Source of the DNA: Clostridia bacterium
GTDB taxonomy: Bacteria; Bacillota; Clostridia; Oscillospirales; Acutalibacteraceae
Length of the DNA: 64,000 nucleotides
Reading direction: 5' to 3'
NCBI GenBank assembly: GCA_017410195.1
Contig: JAFQRF010000023.1
Location: 124,001 to 188,000, forward strand
In this document: positions 55,549-64,000 of the stretch, one piece after another
How the letters are laid out: each line of letters begins with the position of its first letter
Position numbering within the stretch: the stretch's first letter is position 1
The notes under the pieces: model-generated
Seen by the model: the letters and a program-made list of their open reading frames with translations, nothing else
Database searches by the model: none
Told to the model about the DNA's origin: nothing
Program-made: the position numbers and the translations under genes

Positions 55549-56508
55549 ATGGGAAAGAAAAACGGATTTTTCAAAAAAGCGGCAATCACGGGCGCTGTTG
55601 CAGGCGTTGCCACCGCAGCAATCGGCAATTGGTTTACAGAAAATTTTCTCAGCCGAAACGGCATAAAAAAAGCAATTGAAAAAAGTTCGGTTATGCCGTC
55701 AGAAGACAGTGCATGTTTTTACGAAAGCGAAGAAGCAATTGCGGGAATTGAGTTTTACAGAGAAAAACCATGCGACGAAATATATCTTTTCAATAAAGAA
55801 GGAGTCTGCCTTTACGCCGATTATTATGAAAACGAAATCCCGAGCAATGTATATGTAATCTCGTGCCACGGTTTTACTGGAATTCCTTCACAGAACAGCA
55901 TTTTCACAAAGCATTTCTATGAAATGGGATACAACGTAATTCTTCCGTATCTCAGAGCGCACGGAAAAAGCGAACACAATTATTGCACCATGGGCTGGCT
56001 TGAAAGGCTTGACATCATCGACTGGATTAATTATATCATCGACAAAAATCCGGCTGCAAAAATCATTCTTCACGGTGCATCCATGGGTGCGGCAACGGTT
56101 ATGAACGCAACGGGCGAAAACCTCCCCGCAAATGTTAAGTGTTGCATTGAAGATTGCGGTTTCACCTCTCTTTGGGATCAGTACTGCATTCAGATAAGGG
56201 AAATGACAAAAATTCCTGCCGACATCATTCTCAACATTGTCAATACGGTTGCCAAAAGAAAGCTGAAGTTTGATTTCAAGGAAAACTCACCGCTTGAGCA
56301 GATCAAAAAATCAAGCACTCCCACCCTTTTTATCCACGGCGATAAAGACTCGGTTGTCCCCTTCTGGATGCTGCAGCCCCTTTATGAAAATGCAGAATGT
56401 GAAAAGGAAAAACTTATTGTTTCAGGTGCAACTCATGCTGCATCGGGTTATGTTTATCCCGAGATATATTGGAGTGCGATTAAAAAATTTATAAATAAAT
56501 ATCTCTAA
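55549..56508 (+). CDS. Alpha/beta hydrolase with N-terminal membrane anchor
   Basis: 319 residues. A basic start and a short hydrophobic stretch (AAITGAVAGVATAAIG) suggest an uncleaved anchor. The fold follows: oxyanion region VISCHGFTG, nucleophile HGASMGAATVM, Asp in FIHGDKDSVVPF and His in SGATHAASG. Substrate unknown; similar proteins are annotated as esterases or peptidases. Strong AAAGGAGG site, 57 bases after the ligase, so likely in the same transcript. Confidence 0.9.
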   Translation: MGKKNGFFKKAAITGAVAGVATAAIGNWFTENFLSRNGIKKAIEKSSVMPSEDSACFYESEEAIAGIEFYREKPCDEIYLFNKEGVCLYADYYENEIPSNVYVISCHGFTGIPSQNSIFTKHFYEMGYNVILPYLRAHGKSEHNYCTMGWLERLDIIDWINYIIDKNPAAKIILHGASMGAATVMNATGENLPANVKCCIEDCGFTSLWDQYCIQIREMTKIPADIILNIVNTVAKRKLKFDFKENSPLEQIKKSSTPTLFIHGDKDSVVPFWMLQPLYENAECEKEKLIVSGATHAASGYVYPEIYWSAIKKFINKYL

Positions 56509-56515
56509 CTAAAAA

Positions 56516-56559
56516 ATATCACCCATAAGTTTTGCAAACGCAAAATTTATGGGTGATAT
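56516..56559. terminator. Bidirectional terminator
   Basis: ATATCACCCATAA and TTATGGGTGATAT arms with TTTTGC/GCAAAA continuing the stem; convergent genes flank it. Confidence 0.85.
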
Positions 56560-56564
56560 TCAAT

Positions 56565-57407
56565 TCACTTAATTTTTGCAACCCACGAAAACTCAAACCG
56601 ACCGTCTTCGGAAAGATGCTGAATCTCTCTTTTCTTTGAAATATCGTCTTTAACATCTCTGTCGTCATTGATGCCGTACCAAGGCTCAATGCAGACATAG
56701 GGTGCGCCGGGTTTTGCCCAGATACCGAGTACGGGACAGTCTCCGAAGGTGAACTCCACTTCGTTTTCACCTTTAATGGTAAGCTTCTTTGATTTGATGC
56801 CCGAAAGAATAAGCGCATCCTTCTTGAAAATATCTTCGGTAATCACGATTTCCTTTGAATTCTCAATAACGGGAAACTTTTCGGGAATAAGAAGATTATC
56901 GCTGTCTATTCGTTCTGTTTCAAGAGTTTCGGGCTGCTCAAACTCAATGACATCGCCTATATTGCAATTAAATCCGGGATGTGCGCCGATTGAGAAATAC
57001 ATTTCACCGTTTGTTTTGTTAATAACCGTCATTGTGTTCACAAGTGACTTCTCTTTAAGCTCGAATGTAACAAGAAGTTCAAACTCGAACGGATAGCTCT
57101 TGAGTGTATTTTCATCGTTTTCAAGGCTGAAAACCGCTTTTGCACCCTCACACTCTTTAACATTGAAAAGCAGCTTTCTCGCAAGTCCGTGCTTCGGCAT
57201 CGTATATTCAACGCCGTTATAACGGAATTTATCGTCAATAAGCTGACCGATAACAGGAAAAAGTACGGGTGCCTGACCGTACCAGATATCGGGATTGCCC
57301 TGCCATATGTATTCCTTGCCGTTTTCCTTGAGTACAAGAGAATGGAGCTGTGCACCCATATCATCAATTTCACATGTCAAAAATTCATTTTCAATTTTAT
57401 AAAACAT
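56565..57407 (-). CDS. Aldose 1-epimerase-family protein
   Basis: 280 residues, galactose mutarotase-like beta-sandwich. Visible features: DMGAQLHSLVL, EYIWQGNPDIW, PKHGLARKL, YFSIGAHPGFNC with the catalytic His, and a late VCIEPWYGINDD. It interconverts alpha and beta anomers of hexoses or hexose phosphates; substrate open. Ribosome binding site AAAGGAG. Monocistronic. Confidence 0.9.
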   Translation of the reverse strand: MFYKIENEFLTCEIDDMGAQLHSLVLKENGKEYIWQGNPDIWYGQAPVLFPVIGQLIDDKFRYNGVEYTMPKHGLARKLLFNVKECEGAKAVFSLENDENTLKSYPFEFELLVTFELKEKSLVNTMTVINKTNGEMYFSIGAHPGFNCNIGDVIEFEQPETLETERIDSDNLLIPEKFPVIENSKEIVITEDIFKKDALILSGIKSKKLTIKGENEVEFTFGDCPVLGIWAKPGAPYVCIEPWYGINDDRDVKDDISKKREIQHLSEDGRFEFSWVAKIK

Positions 57408-57469
57408 AATTCATTGCTCCTTTAAAATTATATTTTATAATTTATCACAAATTTCTCAAAAATGCAACA

Positions 57470-58159
57470 TCACAAATCTCTTTTCAGCGTTCTGAGATAT
57501 TTTTTCTGTTCATCGGTTATACGATAGCTTTCAATCGCTTTGCGGATTGTTTTGTTATGTGTATCGGCGTCAAGTCGGTTATTTTCAAGAAACGGAATAA
57601 CGGCATCATAATGCTTTGCAAGCGCCGTCGCAAAATACCATGCAACCATCATTTTTATGTAATACTCATCTGAACGTATTTCCGCAACCATTTCCGGAAA
57701 AACGATGCTGAATTTTTCATCAAGATAAAAACACATCAGCATTCCGATTGCAAAGCGAACAGTGTATGTTTCATCTGATTTCAGCCATATTTTAATTTGT
57801 CCTAAAAGTTCCGTGAGATGATTTTTAAATATTTTCGGTCGCATCATATCACACGTTGCCCAATTATCAACATAAGGCAAAAATCTGTTAAGCTCATTAA
57901 TACAAGTATCGTGATCCTTGATTGATTCAATAAGAAATGCATGCAGATTGTTTTCTTCATAATATTTATGAGGCAATATTTTCATAAATGTTCCCGAATG
58001 AGGTGTTTTTGATATTTCCTTTGCAAACTTTCTCAACTCGGGAGTACGTACTCCGATAATTAATTCTTTTGATACAGTCGGCATAAGCCTTGAATGGAAA
58101 TCACGGTATTTCAAATCCTGCATTTCAAAAAGTCTTTTGAGGATGTGTTCATCTGTCAT
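57470..58159 (-). CDS. AlkD-like DNA alkylation repair protein
   Basis: 229 residues, all-helical HEAT-like repeats. Typical blocks: IGVRTPELRKFAKEI, VDNWATCDMM and MMVAWYFATALAKHYD (the W/Y/D surface lining the DNA-binding groove). AlkD removes N3- and N7-alkylated bases. ATG 58159 is chosen for GGTGAT upstream and the family start MTDEHILKRLFE; a longer frame to 58207 lacks a site. Confidence 0.87.
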   Translation of the reverse strand: MTDEHILKRLFEMQDLKYRDFHSRLMPTVSKELIIGVRTPELRKFAKEISKTPHSGTFMKILPHKYYEENNLHAFLIESIKDHDTCINELNRFLPYVDNWATCDMMRPKIFKNHLTELLGQIKIWLKSDETYTVRFAIGMLMCFYLDEKFSIVFPEMVAEIRSDEYYIKMMVAWYFATALAKHYDAVIPFLENNRLDADTHNKTIRKAIESYRITDEQKKYLRTLKRDL

Positions 58160-58288
58160 TTGTATCACCGATATAATTATACATTGTCTGAAATTTATTT
58201 CAAGCACAAATCATTACGGATACCTGAATTATGCAAAAACGCCACATAAGAAACGTAAAATTGTTGTATCAAAAACAAAAAATTACTA

Positions 58289-58317
58289 TTGATTTATATA
58301 TAATTTTATATTATAAT
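58289..58317 (+). promoter_or_regulatory. SigA-type promoter of the capsule operon
   Basis: TTGATT (58289-58294), 17-base spacer, TATAAT (58312-58317), 30 bases before the first gene. Confidence 0.75.
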
Positions 58318-58347
58318 ATTATGGAATTTGATTTTGGGTGTGATTAA

Positions 58348-59097
58348 ATGAAAAAAACAGAAGAATTCATTGAAATAGATGTTCTCCGACTTTTGAAAGC
58401 AGTCTGGCAAAAAATATGGGCTGTTATCCTTGCAGCAATCATATTCGGCTCAGCAACATTCGGTTTTACATATCTTTTCATTGAACCGACTTATGAAGCG
58501 AAAACACTTCTTTACGTTAACAACAGTAATTTCTCTGTCGGCAATACAAGCTTTAATATTTCAACATCATCGCTCAGCGCCGCACAGGAACTTGTTAATA
58601 CTTATATTGTTATCCTTAAAGCCAGAACCTCTCTTAATGAGATAATTGAGTATGCCGAACTTAACAGAAGCTACACCGAGCTTCAGAACATGATTTCGGC
58701 AGCCCCCGTTAACTCAACGGAAATTTTTGAGGTTGTTGTTACAAGTACTGATCCTTCAGAATCCGAAAAAATTGCCAATGCGATTGCAACGTTACTCCCC
58801 AAGAGAATTGCCGAAATTGTTGACGGCAGCTCGGTAAGAGTTGTTGACTACGCAATCGTTCCGACCTCACGTTCGGGACCAAGCTATGCCCAGAACACTT
58901 TTATCGGCATGGTTTTAGGCGTTTTAATTTCCATGGCAATAATTATTATACGTGAACTCTTTGATGTTTTCGTAAGAGAAGAGCAGTATCTCAGCCAGAC
59001 TTATCCCTACCCGATACTTGCCGCTATTCCCAACATGCGCAACTCAAAATCAAGCGGATACTATGCTTCGGACTACAGTTCATCTTCGAATAAATAA
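58348..59097 (+). CDS. Polysaccharide chain-length regulator (Wzz/CpsC/YveK type)
   Basis: 249 residues. Two membrane helices, near residues 20-45 and 188-210, flank an external region with FIEPTYEAKTLLYV. This is the membrane adaptor that activates the cytoplasmic tyrosine kinase encoded next. It lacks the kinase domain that Gram-negative Wzc carries on the same chain. First gene of the capsule operon. Confidence 0.92.
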   Translation: MKKTEEFIEIDVLRLLKAVWQKIWAVILAAIIFGSATFGFTYLFIEPTYEAKTLLYVNNSNFSVGNTSFNISTSSLSAAQELVNTYIVILKARTSLNEIIEYAELNRSYTELQNMISAAPVNSTEIFEVVVTSTDPSESEKIANAIATLLPKRIAEIVDGSSVRVVDYAIVPTSRSGPSYAQNTFIGMVLGVLISMAIIIIRELFDVFVREEQYLSQTYPYPILAAIPNMRNSKSSGYYASDYSSSSNK

Positions 59098-59120
59098 TCT
59101 GCAGGAAAGGAGAAATATTT

Positions 59121-59942
59121 ATGAGTTTGATAAGGAAAAACACAAAAAACAGCAGTTCATCAAAATCCGGAAACACTCTTGACGGTACCGCCATATGCGA
59201 GAAAATGAATTTTGCGGCATCGGAAGCTTATAAAAGACTCAGAACCAATATTCTTTTTTCATTTGCAGATAATACAACCTGCCGTGTTGTCGGAATAACA
59301 AGCGCACTCAGAGGCGAAGGCAAAAGCGTTACGGCAATCAACACTGCATACACCATGGCACTTAACGGAAAAAAAGTTCTTCTTATCGATGCCGATATGC
59401 GTATCCCATCAATCAGCAAAAAACTTGACTTGAATAAGGGAAACGGACTTTCCAATCTGCTTGTCGGTCTTGACAAGGTAACAGAAACCTTTCAGAGATA
59501 CAACTGTTCAAACAGCGACATCGGTTTTGACATAATTCCCGCAGGCGATCTGCCGCCCAATCCCGCAGAGCTTCTCGGTTCAAAAAGAATGTCATCCCTG
59601 CTCAATTCACTCAAGCAGCATTATGACTATATTTTCATCGATCTTCCCCCCATTTGTGCCGTATCTGATGCTCTTATTGTTTCAAAGGTAACCGACGGAA
59701 TGATTGTTGTTGTCCGTCAGGATTATTGCAGAACTGATACACTCAAAGACACCGTAAATCAGCTTGAATTTGTTGAAGCAAATATCATCGGATTTGTTTA
59801 CAACGGTGCATCGGACGGAAGCGGCGCTTACGGTAAATACGGTAAATACGGAAAAAACAGCAAATACAGTAAATACTACTCCAAATACTACGGAAGCGAT
59901 TATAAAACTCCCGAAAGCTACGAGAAAAAGGAATCGAAATGA
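59121..59942 (+). CDS. CpsD/YveL-type BY-kinase (tyrosine kinase)
   Basis: 273 residues. Walker A SALRGEGKSVTAINTA (about 54-69), Walker A' VLLIDADMRIPS, and Walker B DYIFIDLPPI. The C-terminal tail from about residue 233 holds about ten tyrosines in a Gly/Lys/Ser background (KYGKYGKNSKYSKYYSKYYG, about 239-258), the autophosphorylation cluster. It controls polysaccharide length and export with its adaptor and phosphatase neighbours. Overlaps the next gene by four bases. Confidence 0.94.
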   Translation: MSLIRKNTKNSSSSKSGNTLDGTAICEKMNFAASEAYKRLRTNILFSFADNTTCRVVGITSALRGEGKSVTAINTAYTMALNGKKVLLIDADMRIPSISKKLDLNKGNGLSNLLVGLDKVTETFQRYNCSNSDIGFDIIPAGDLPPNPAELLGSKRMSSLLNSLKQHYDYIFIDLPPICAVSDALIVSKVTDGMIVVVRQDYCRTDTLKDTVNQLEFVEANIIGFVYNGASDGSGAYGKYGKYGKNSKYSKYYSKYYGSDYKTPESYEKKESK

Positions 59943-60667
59943 TTGATTTTCACTCACATATACTTCCAAAAACAGACGACGGAAGCTCAAGCATAAACGA
60001 ATCAATTGAAATGCTGACTTTATCGAAACAGCAGGGCATTAATTATATTGTTTCAACCTCGCATTTCTATGCCTCTGACGAGAGTCCATCTGATTTTCTT
60101 CTGAGGCGAAATTCCGCTTATCAAAAGCTTAACGAAACAATTGAAGGCTCCTCTCTTCCAAAAATCATTCCGGGTGCTGAGGTCGGCTATTTTGAAGGAA
60201 TGAGTGACTGCGATGAACTGAACAAGCTGATAATTACAGGGACTCCTCTTCTCATGGTAGAAATGCCGGTTTGCCGATGGTCCGAGCGAATGCTTTGTGA
60301 GCTTGAAGCATTATACGAAAAGCAGGGAATCATTCCGCTCATAGCACACATTGACCGATATATCAAACTTCTTCATGATAAAAAGCTTGCCGATAAACTT
60401 AAAGGTCTGCCCGTTCTGATTCAAGCAAACGCAAGTTTTTTTATTGATAAAAAAACATCGAGAACAGCTTTTTCACTTCTTGCAAAAGAAAAAATTCATC
60501 TTCTCGGTTCGGATTGCCATAACATAACCACTCGCAGACCGAATCTCGGAGAAGCGTGCAAAGCCATATCCGACAAGCTCGGTAATGATGCCGTTAACAA
60601 AATCCGTTCTAATGGAAGGCTCGCTTTTTCACAAAAGAAAACCTCATTGGAGGAACTTTTCATATGA
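59939..60667 (+). CDS. CpsB/YwqE-type tyrosine-protein phosphatase (PHP fold)
   Basis: 242 residues. Metal motifs: IDFHSHILPKTDDGSSSI, VSTSHFYA, LIAHIDRY and LLGSDCHNI. It dephosphorylates the BY-kinase tail, resetting the cycle. It overlaps both its neighbours by four bases (ATGA), so translation is coupled from kinase to phosphatase to sortase. Confidence 0.93.
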   Translation: MIDFHSHILPKTDDGSSSINESIEMLTLSKQQGINYIVSTSHFYASDESPSDFLLRRNSAYQKLNETIEGSSLPKIIPGAEVGYFEGMSDCDELNKLIITGTPLLMVEMPVCRWSERMLCELEALYEKQGIIPLIAHIDRYIKLLHDKKLADKLKGLPVLIQANASFFIDKKTSRTAFSLLAKEKIHLLGSDCHNITTRRPNLGEACKAISDKLGNDAVNKIRSNGRLAFSQKKTSLEELFI

Positions 60668-61419
60668 AATCAAAAAATTCATTGATTGTTCTCGGTGTTG
60701 TTTTTGCAGTCATTTGTGTTATCTGCATTTTTTTGGCTGTTTTTTTTGAAAAAGAAACTAACATACCCAATCCGAGTGTTTCAACAGATTTTTCCGCAAC
60801 CAAAGCATCTGAAGCTTTCAGCGAAAGCATAAAATATGAAAGCCCGATTGATTTTGCATCGATAAAAAAAGAATCGCCGGATGTTTTTGCATGGCTCAAC
60901 ATCAACGGAACTGATATTGATTATCCCGTTGCATTTCACGAAGGCGATAATTCATATTATCTCAGACGTGATATTTACGGAAACTATGACCGTAACGGCA
61001 CCTTGTTTATTGAGGATTACAATAAAACAGATTTCAATGATCCCGTAACAATCATTTACGGTCACCACATGAGTTCGGGGGCGATGTTCGGTAAACTTCA
61101 GGAAATATACACTAACCCTGAAACTTTTTTAAAATTTAATAAAATAACGGTATATTTGCCTGAAAATGAACTTGTTTACCGCGTTTTTTGTGCCGTACCG
61201 CTTGACAATTCTCATATTTTATATTATCATAATTTTAATAATAAACTGATTTTTGAAGAATATTTTAAAGAAATATATTCAACGCGTTCGCTTATTGCGG
61301 TTTTTGACGAAACAGTCAGCATTACACCGGACGACCGTGTTCTTATGCTTTCAACATGCTTTGAATCCGATTATTCCAGAAGGTATGTTGTCATGGCTGT
61401 TTGCGAAGAAGATATATAA
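60664..61419 (+). CDS. srtB: Class B sortase
   Basis: 251 residues. N-terminal signal-anchor helix (IVLGVVFAVICVICIFLAVFF), then the sortase beta-barrel: WLNINGTDIDYPVAF, catalytic His in TIIYGHHMSSGAMFG, Cys in VLMLSTCF and Arg in SRRYVVM. Class B sortases attach substrates to the wall or act on special pilus or heme proteins. The likely substrate is the next gene product. It overlaps the phosphatase gene by four bases. Confidence 0.94.
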   Translation: MKSKNSLIVLGVVFAVICVICIFLAVFFEKETNIPNPSVSTDFSATKASEAFSESIKYESPIDFASIKKESPDVFAWLNINGTDIDYPVAFHEGDNSYYLRRDIYGNYDRNGTLFIEDYNKTDFNDPVTIIYGHHMSSGAMFGKLQEIYTNPETFLKFNKITVYLPENELVYRVFCAVPLDNSHILYYHNFNNKLIFEEYFKEIYSTRSLIAVFDETVSITPDDRVLMLSTCFESDYSRRYVVMAVCEEDI

Positions 61420-61442
61420 TAATTTTTTTGGAGATGATGTAT

Positions 61443-62177
61443 ATGAAAAAAGCAATTTCTCTTGTACTTTCCATTCTTATGGTATTAAGCCTCAGCGTTG
61501 CTGCTTTTGCCGCTGAAGGCGATTTCAGACCCAGCGTCGGTTCAAAAGACCATCCCGTTATCGTACCTCAGGATTTTAAAGGTATCTTCTTTGATGCTCT
61601 TATTCTCGATGAAGATAACGAGGTTGTGGAAGGCATTCATCTTGTAACAGGTGAAAAACCCGACGGTCAGATTATTGTTACTGCATATTCGGAAATTGAG
61701 GTCGCTAACGAAAGAGTTAATGTTGTTTACATGCAGACCTCATACGAAGAAATTCTTGATGCAAGAAGTCTCAAAGAGCTCAACGAACTGATTCCTGCAG
61801 GAATGATTGTCCGCGATTTCTTTGATATTACTCTTGTCGGCACATATCAGGATATTTTCAAGGAAGGCAAAAAGCTTCAGATTAGATTTGACATAAGCGC
61901 AAGCCTTAAAGAAAAAATCATGGCTCTCACCCGTTGCTCCGACGAAAGCGGATGGGAATTCGTTGAATCAGTAACAATAAATCCGGACGGAAGTATCACT
62001 GTTGTTTTCGATAAGCTTTGCCCCGTTATTTTCCTTACAGAAGATACCGGTGCTGTTCAGTCCCCTGCAACATCAGATATCAACACTACAGCTCTTTGGG
62101 TACTTGCTGCCATTTTCGGCATGGGTTCCGTTTGCCTGCTTATTATTGCTTCAAAGAAGCGTGCAAGTGTTAAATAA
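61443..62177 (+). CDS. Secreted protein with candidate class B sorting signal SPATSD
   Basis: 244 residues. Signal peptide (MKKAISLVLSILMVLSLSVAAFA). The middle is an unrecognised globular region, about 180 residues. The C-terminus is a sorting-type signal: SPATSD at 207-212, a hydrophobic helix (LWVLAAIFGMGSVCLLIIA) and a basic tail (SKKRASVK). It immediately follows the sortase gene, which strongly suggests the pair belongs together. ATG 61443 is chosen because it starts the signal peptide. Function unknown. Confidence 0.83.
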   Translation: MKKAISLVLSILMVLSLSVAAFAAEGDFRPSVGSKDHPVIVPQDFKGIFFDALILDEDNEVVEGIHLVTGEKPDGQIIVTAYSEIEVANERVNVVYMQTSYEEILDARSLKELNELIPAGMIVRDFFDITLVGTYQDIFKEGKKLQIRFDISASLKEKIMALTRCSDESGWEFVESVTINPDGSITVVFDKLCPVIFLTEDTGAVQSPATSDINTTALWVLAAIFGMGSVCLLIIASKKRASVK

Positions 62178-62215
62178 TTAAGCAATTACAATTTAAGATT
62201 TTAAGGTGAAGCGCT

Positions 62216-63232
62216 ATGAAGGGTATAAAAAGTTCAACTTTTAAGATCCTCGCAGCGCTTTTTACTGCGGTAATTATTCTTGCAGTTCTTTTTATCGGAA
62301 TGACCAAAGCAGAAGATTACATTGTGGAAAAAGCGGATGCGAGCAACCTTTCTTCACTGCCAAGCAGTTCCTACGAAGAAAAAAATTATATTCATTACGA
62401 AGGCAATAAATATAAACCGAAGAATTACATTGATACCGTTCTTGTTCTCGGTATCGACAGCTTTGGCAAGGTTTATGAAAGTGCATCATACAATAATTCC
62501 AATCAGGCGGACTTTATTGCTCTGCTTATATTTAACGATAATGATAAAACATGTACTGTACTCCAGATAAACCGTGACACAATTGCCGAAATTCCCGTTC
62601 TCGGTTTAACGGGCGAAAAGGCAGGTTCAATTACCGGACAGTTGGCTCTTGCTCACACATACGGAAACGGTCTTGAACTCAGCTGCAAAAATACGGTTAA
62701 GGCAGTTTCGAACTTCCTTTATCAGGTTGAAATTGAAAATTATCTTTCGCTTAATATGGATGCCGTTGCTGCACTGAACGATGTTGTCGGCGGAGTTGAG
62801 GTTGAAATTCTCGAAGATTTTTCAGAGCTTGATTCTTCACTCGTAAAAGGAGAAAGGGTTCTTCTCAGCGGTCAACAGGCATTAACTTATGTTCGAGGCA
62901 GAGGAAATGTAGGCGACCAGACCAATATTTCCCGAATGAGCAGACAACGTCAGTATATGGGAGCATTTGCATCAAAGCTTAAGAATGCATATGAATCAGA
63001 CGAAGAACTTATTCTCAACGCTTATAACGCGATTGCCGATTATACCGTAACTGATTGCTCCATAACGGTTTTGTCGGACACAGCCGAAAGACTTTCATCA
63101 TATGAAATCAAAGAAATAATTACTCCCGAGGGCAATATCGTTGAAAGCGAAGAATTCATTGAATTTCACGCAGACGATGCAAAATTAAAAGAACTTGTTA
63201 TAAACTTGTTTTATGATAAGGTAAACGAATAA
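62216..63232 (+). CDS. LytR-CpsA-Psr (LCP) family glycopolymer transferase
   Basis: 338 residues. A signal-anchor helix (ILAALFTAVIILAVLFIGM) and an extracellular LCP domain: TVLVLGIDSFG, QADFIALLIF, VLQINRDTIAEI, YLSLNMDAVAALNDVVGG and the ALTYVRGRG..ISRMSRQRQYM arginine block. LCP enzymes transfer undecaprenyl-linked polymer to peptidoglycan. It ends the operon that makes the chain regulator, kinase, phosphatase and sortase, followed by a strong terminator. Confidence 0.93.
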   Translation: MKGIKSSTFKILAALFTAVIILAVLFIGMTKAEDYIVEKADASNLSSLPSSSYEEKNYIHYEGNKYKPKNYIDTVLVLGIDSFGKVYESASYNNSNQADFIALLIFNDNDKTCTVLQINRDTIAEIPVLGLTGEKAGSITGQLALAHTYGNGLELSCKNTVKAVSNFLYQVEIENYLSLNMDAVAALNDVVGGVEVEILEDFSELDSSLVKGERVLLSGQQALTYVRGRGNVGDQTNISRMSRQRQYMGAFASKLKNAYESDEELILNAYNAIADYTVTDCSITVLSDTAERLSSYEIKEIITPEGNIVESEEFIEFHADDAKLKELVINLFYDKVNE

Positions 63233-63237
63233 AAATC

Positions 63238-63275
63238 AGCAGCAGTAATCGTTCGGAATTACTGCTGCTTTTTAT
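63238..63275. terminator. Bidirectional terminator
   Basis: AGCAGCAGTAAT / ATTACTGCTGCT 12-base stem with TTTTT after it; convergent genes meet here. Confidence 0.88.
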
Positions 63276-64000
63276 CAATATTTTCTCCAGACCATACGGT
63301 CAACAATACCTGTATAGCTTTGAATTATCTTAACAACCTTGGTCGAAACATTTTCTTCAATATAATCCGGAACGGGTATTCCGAAATCTTGATTCAGATT
63401 CATTTCAACCGCTGTATCAACAGCGTTGAGCAATGATTTTTCATCTATTCCCGCAAGCACAAAGCAGGCTTTATCGAGAGCTTCTGGACGCTCCGTTGAT
63501 GTTCTGATGCATACAGCAGGAAAAGATTTTCCTATTGAAGTAAAATATGAGCTTTCCTCAGGAAGGGTTCCGCTGTCCGAAACAACCGCAAATGCGTTCA
63601 TCTGCAAACAATTATAATCGTGAAAGCCGAGAGGCTCATGCTTTATCACTCGGCTGTCAAGAACGAACCCACTCTCATCAAGCCGCTTTTTACTTCTGGG
63701 ATGGCACGAATAAAGAATCGGCATATCATATTTTTCAGCAAGCTTGTTTATTGCTCTGAAAAGTGAAAGAAAATTCTTCTCAGTATCAATATTCTCTTCT
63801 CTGTGTGCAGAGAGGAGAATATATTTTTTCTCTTCAAGTCCGAGCTTTTTGAGTATGTCACTTGTTTCGATTTCTGCAAGGTTTGCACTGAGAACCTCAG
63901 CCATCGGCGAACCGGTAACATAAGTTCGTTCTTTGGGAAGTCCGCATTCAGCAAGATAGCGCCTTGCATGTTCCGAATACGCCATGTTGACATCAGAAAT
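63275..64000 (-). CDS. wecB: UDP-N-acetylglucosamine 2-epimerase (5' end cut by window)
   Basis: The C-terminal ~240 residues are visible; the frame is open to 64000, where it reads SDVN before MAYSEHARRYL. Epimerase blocks: TGSPMAEVL, ILLSAHREEN, YSCHPRSKKRLD and the SDSGTLPEESSYF loop. It converts UDP-GlcNAc to UDP-ManNAc, or acts in UDP-FucNAc synthesis (the SDSGT variant is like FnlC/Cap5G). It fits the capsule theme and the CapD-like dehydratase at 50-52 kb. Confidence 0.88.
   Translation of the reverse strand: MSDVNMAYSEHARRYLAECGLPKERTYVTGSPMAEVLSANLAEIETSDILKKLGLEEKKYILLSAHREENIDTEKNFLSLFRAINKLAEKYDMPILYSCHPRSKKRLDESGFVLDSRVIKHEPLGFHDYNCLQMNAFAVVSDSGTLPEESSYFTSIGKSFPAVCIRTSTERPEALDKACFVLAGIDEKSLLNAVDTAVEMNLNQDFGIPVPDYIEENVSTKVVKIIQSYTGIVDRMVWRKY

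Noticed and set aside
59817..59939. Short repeats that might be a CRISPR or tandem repeat array
   Set aside because: They are codons of the tyrosine-rich tail; no spacers of constant length. No CRISPR array was seen in the window.

Overview
The window looks like a chromosomal segment of a spore-forming, Gram-positive, anaerobic-type Clostridia bacterium (Bacillota), most likely from the Ruminococcaceae/Oscillospiraceae side. This rests on gene families and gene order: spoIIGA-sigE, spoIVA, RNase J, a GdpP-L9-DnaB cluster, a TilS-Hpt-FtsH cluster, an alanine T-box leader, AGGAGG-type ribosome binding sites and SigA-type promoters with 17-base spacers. Base composition is moderately AT-rich and even. 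I saw no rRNA, tRNA, insertion sequence, phage gene or CRISPR array, so this is mostly core genome with a few accessory islands.

Layout. Positions 1-11.2 kb (all minus) hold a truncated diadenylate cyclase gene, ispF, an RNase M5-like Toprim gene, holA, comEC, a phosphoribosyltransferase, a HIT protein and alaS behind its T-box. They are preceded by a sigma-like/transmembrane/WG-repeat/SH3 fusion gene. Positions 11.4-12.6 kb hold an FtsW/RodA-type gene. Positions 12.7-17.1 kb are a four-gene operon: aldo/keto reductase, SGNH esterase, orphan EIIC-like membrane protein and secreted ceramidase-like protein. Positions 17.2-22 kb hold a small unknown protein, a PHP phosphoesterase, spoIIGA-sigE, plsY and a secreted metallophosphoesterase. 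Positions 21.8-24.8 kb are a Fur-family regulator with a zinc ABC transporter. Positions 24.8-34.3 kb (minus) run rnj-gdpP-rplI-dnaB-tilS-hpt-ftsH. Positions 34.4-42.9 kb hold a nucleotidyltransferase/degenerate phosphomannomutase fusion, rnhA, a YhhN-type membrane protein, spoIVA, a lipoprotein, an amino-acid permease and an AI-2E-type transporter. Positions 42.9-50.1 kb hold metG-tatD-PHP, nagB, a Gfo/Idh oxidoreductase and two divergent sugar-isomerase-like genes. Positions 50.1-64 kb hold surface-polysaccharide functions (CapD-like dehydratase, Wzz/Wzd/Wzb-type trio, class B sortase with a putative substrate, LCP protein, UDP-GlcNAc 2-epimerase). Interspersed are a GPH transporter, an acyl-CoA ligase, an alpha/beta hydrolase, an aldose epimerase and an AlkD-like protein.

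How the genes work together. Both ends of c-di-AMP turnover are present (CdaA at the left edge, GdpP near 31 kb). The mother-cell sporulation switch (SpoIIGA-SigE) and a SigE-type -10 in front of spoIVA fit each other. The capsule operon pairs a tyrosine kinase and phosphatase with polymer attachment (LCP), and also carries a sortase and a candidate sorted protein. Most functional assignments are family-level inferences from motifs read by eye; no database search was run.
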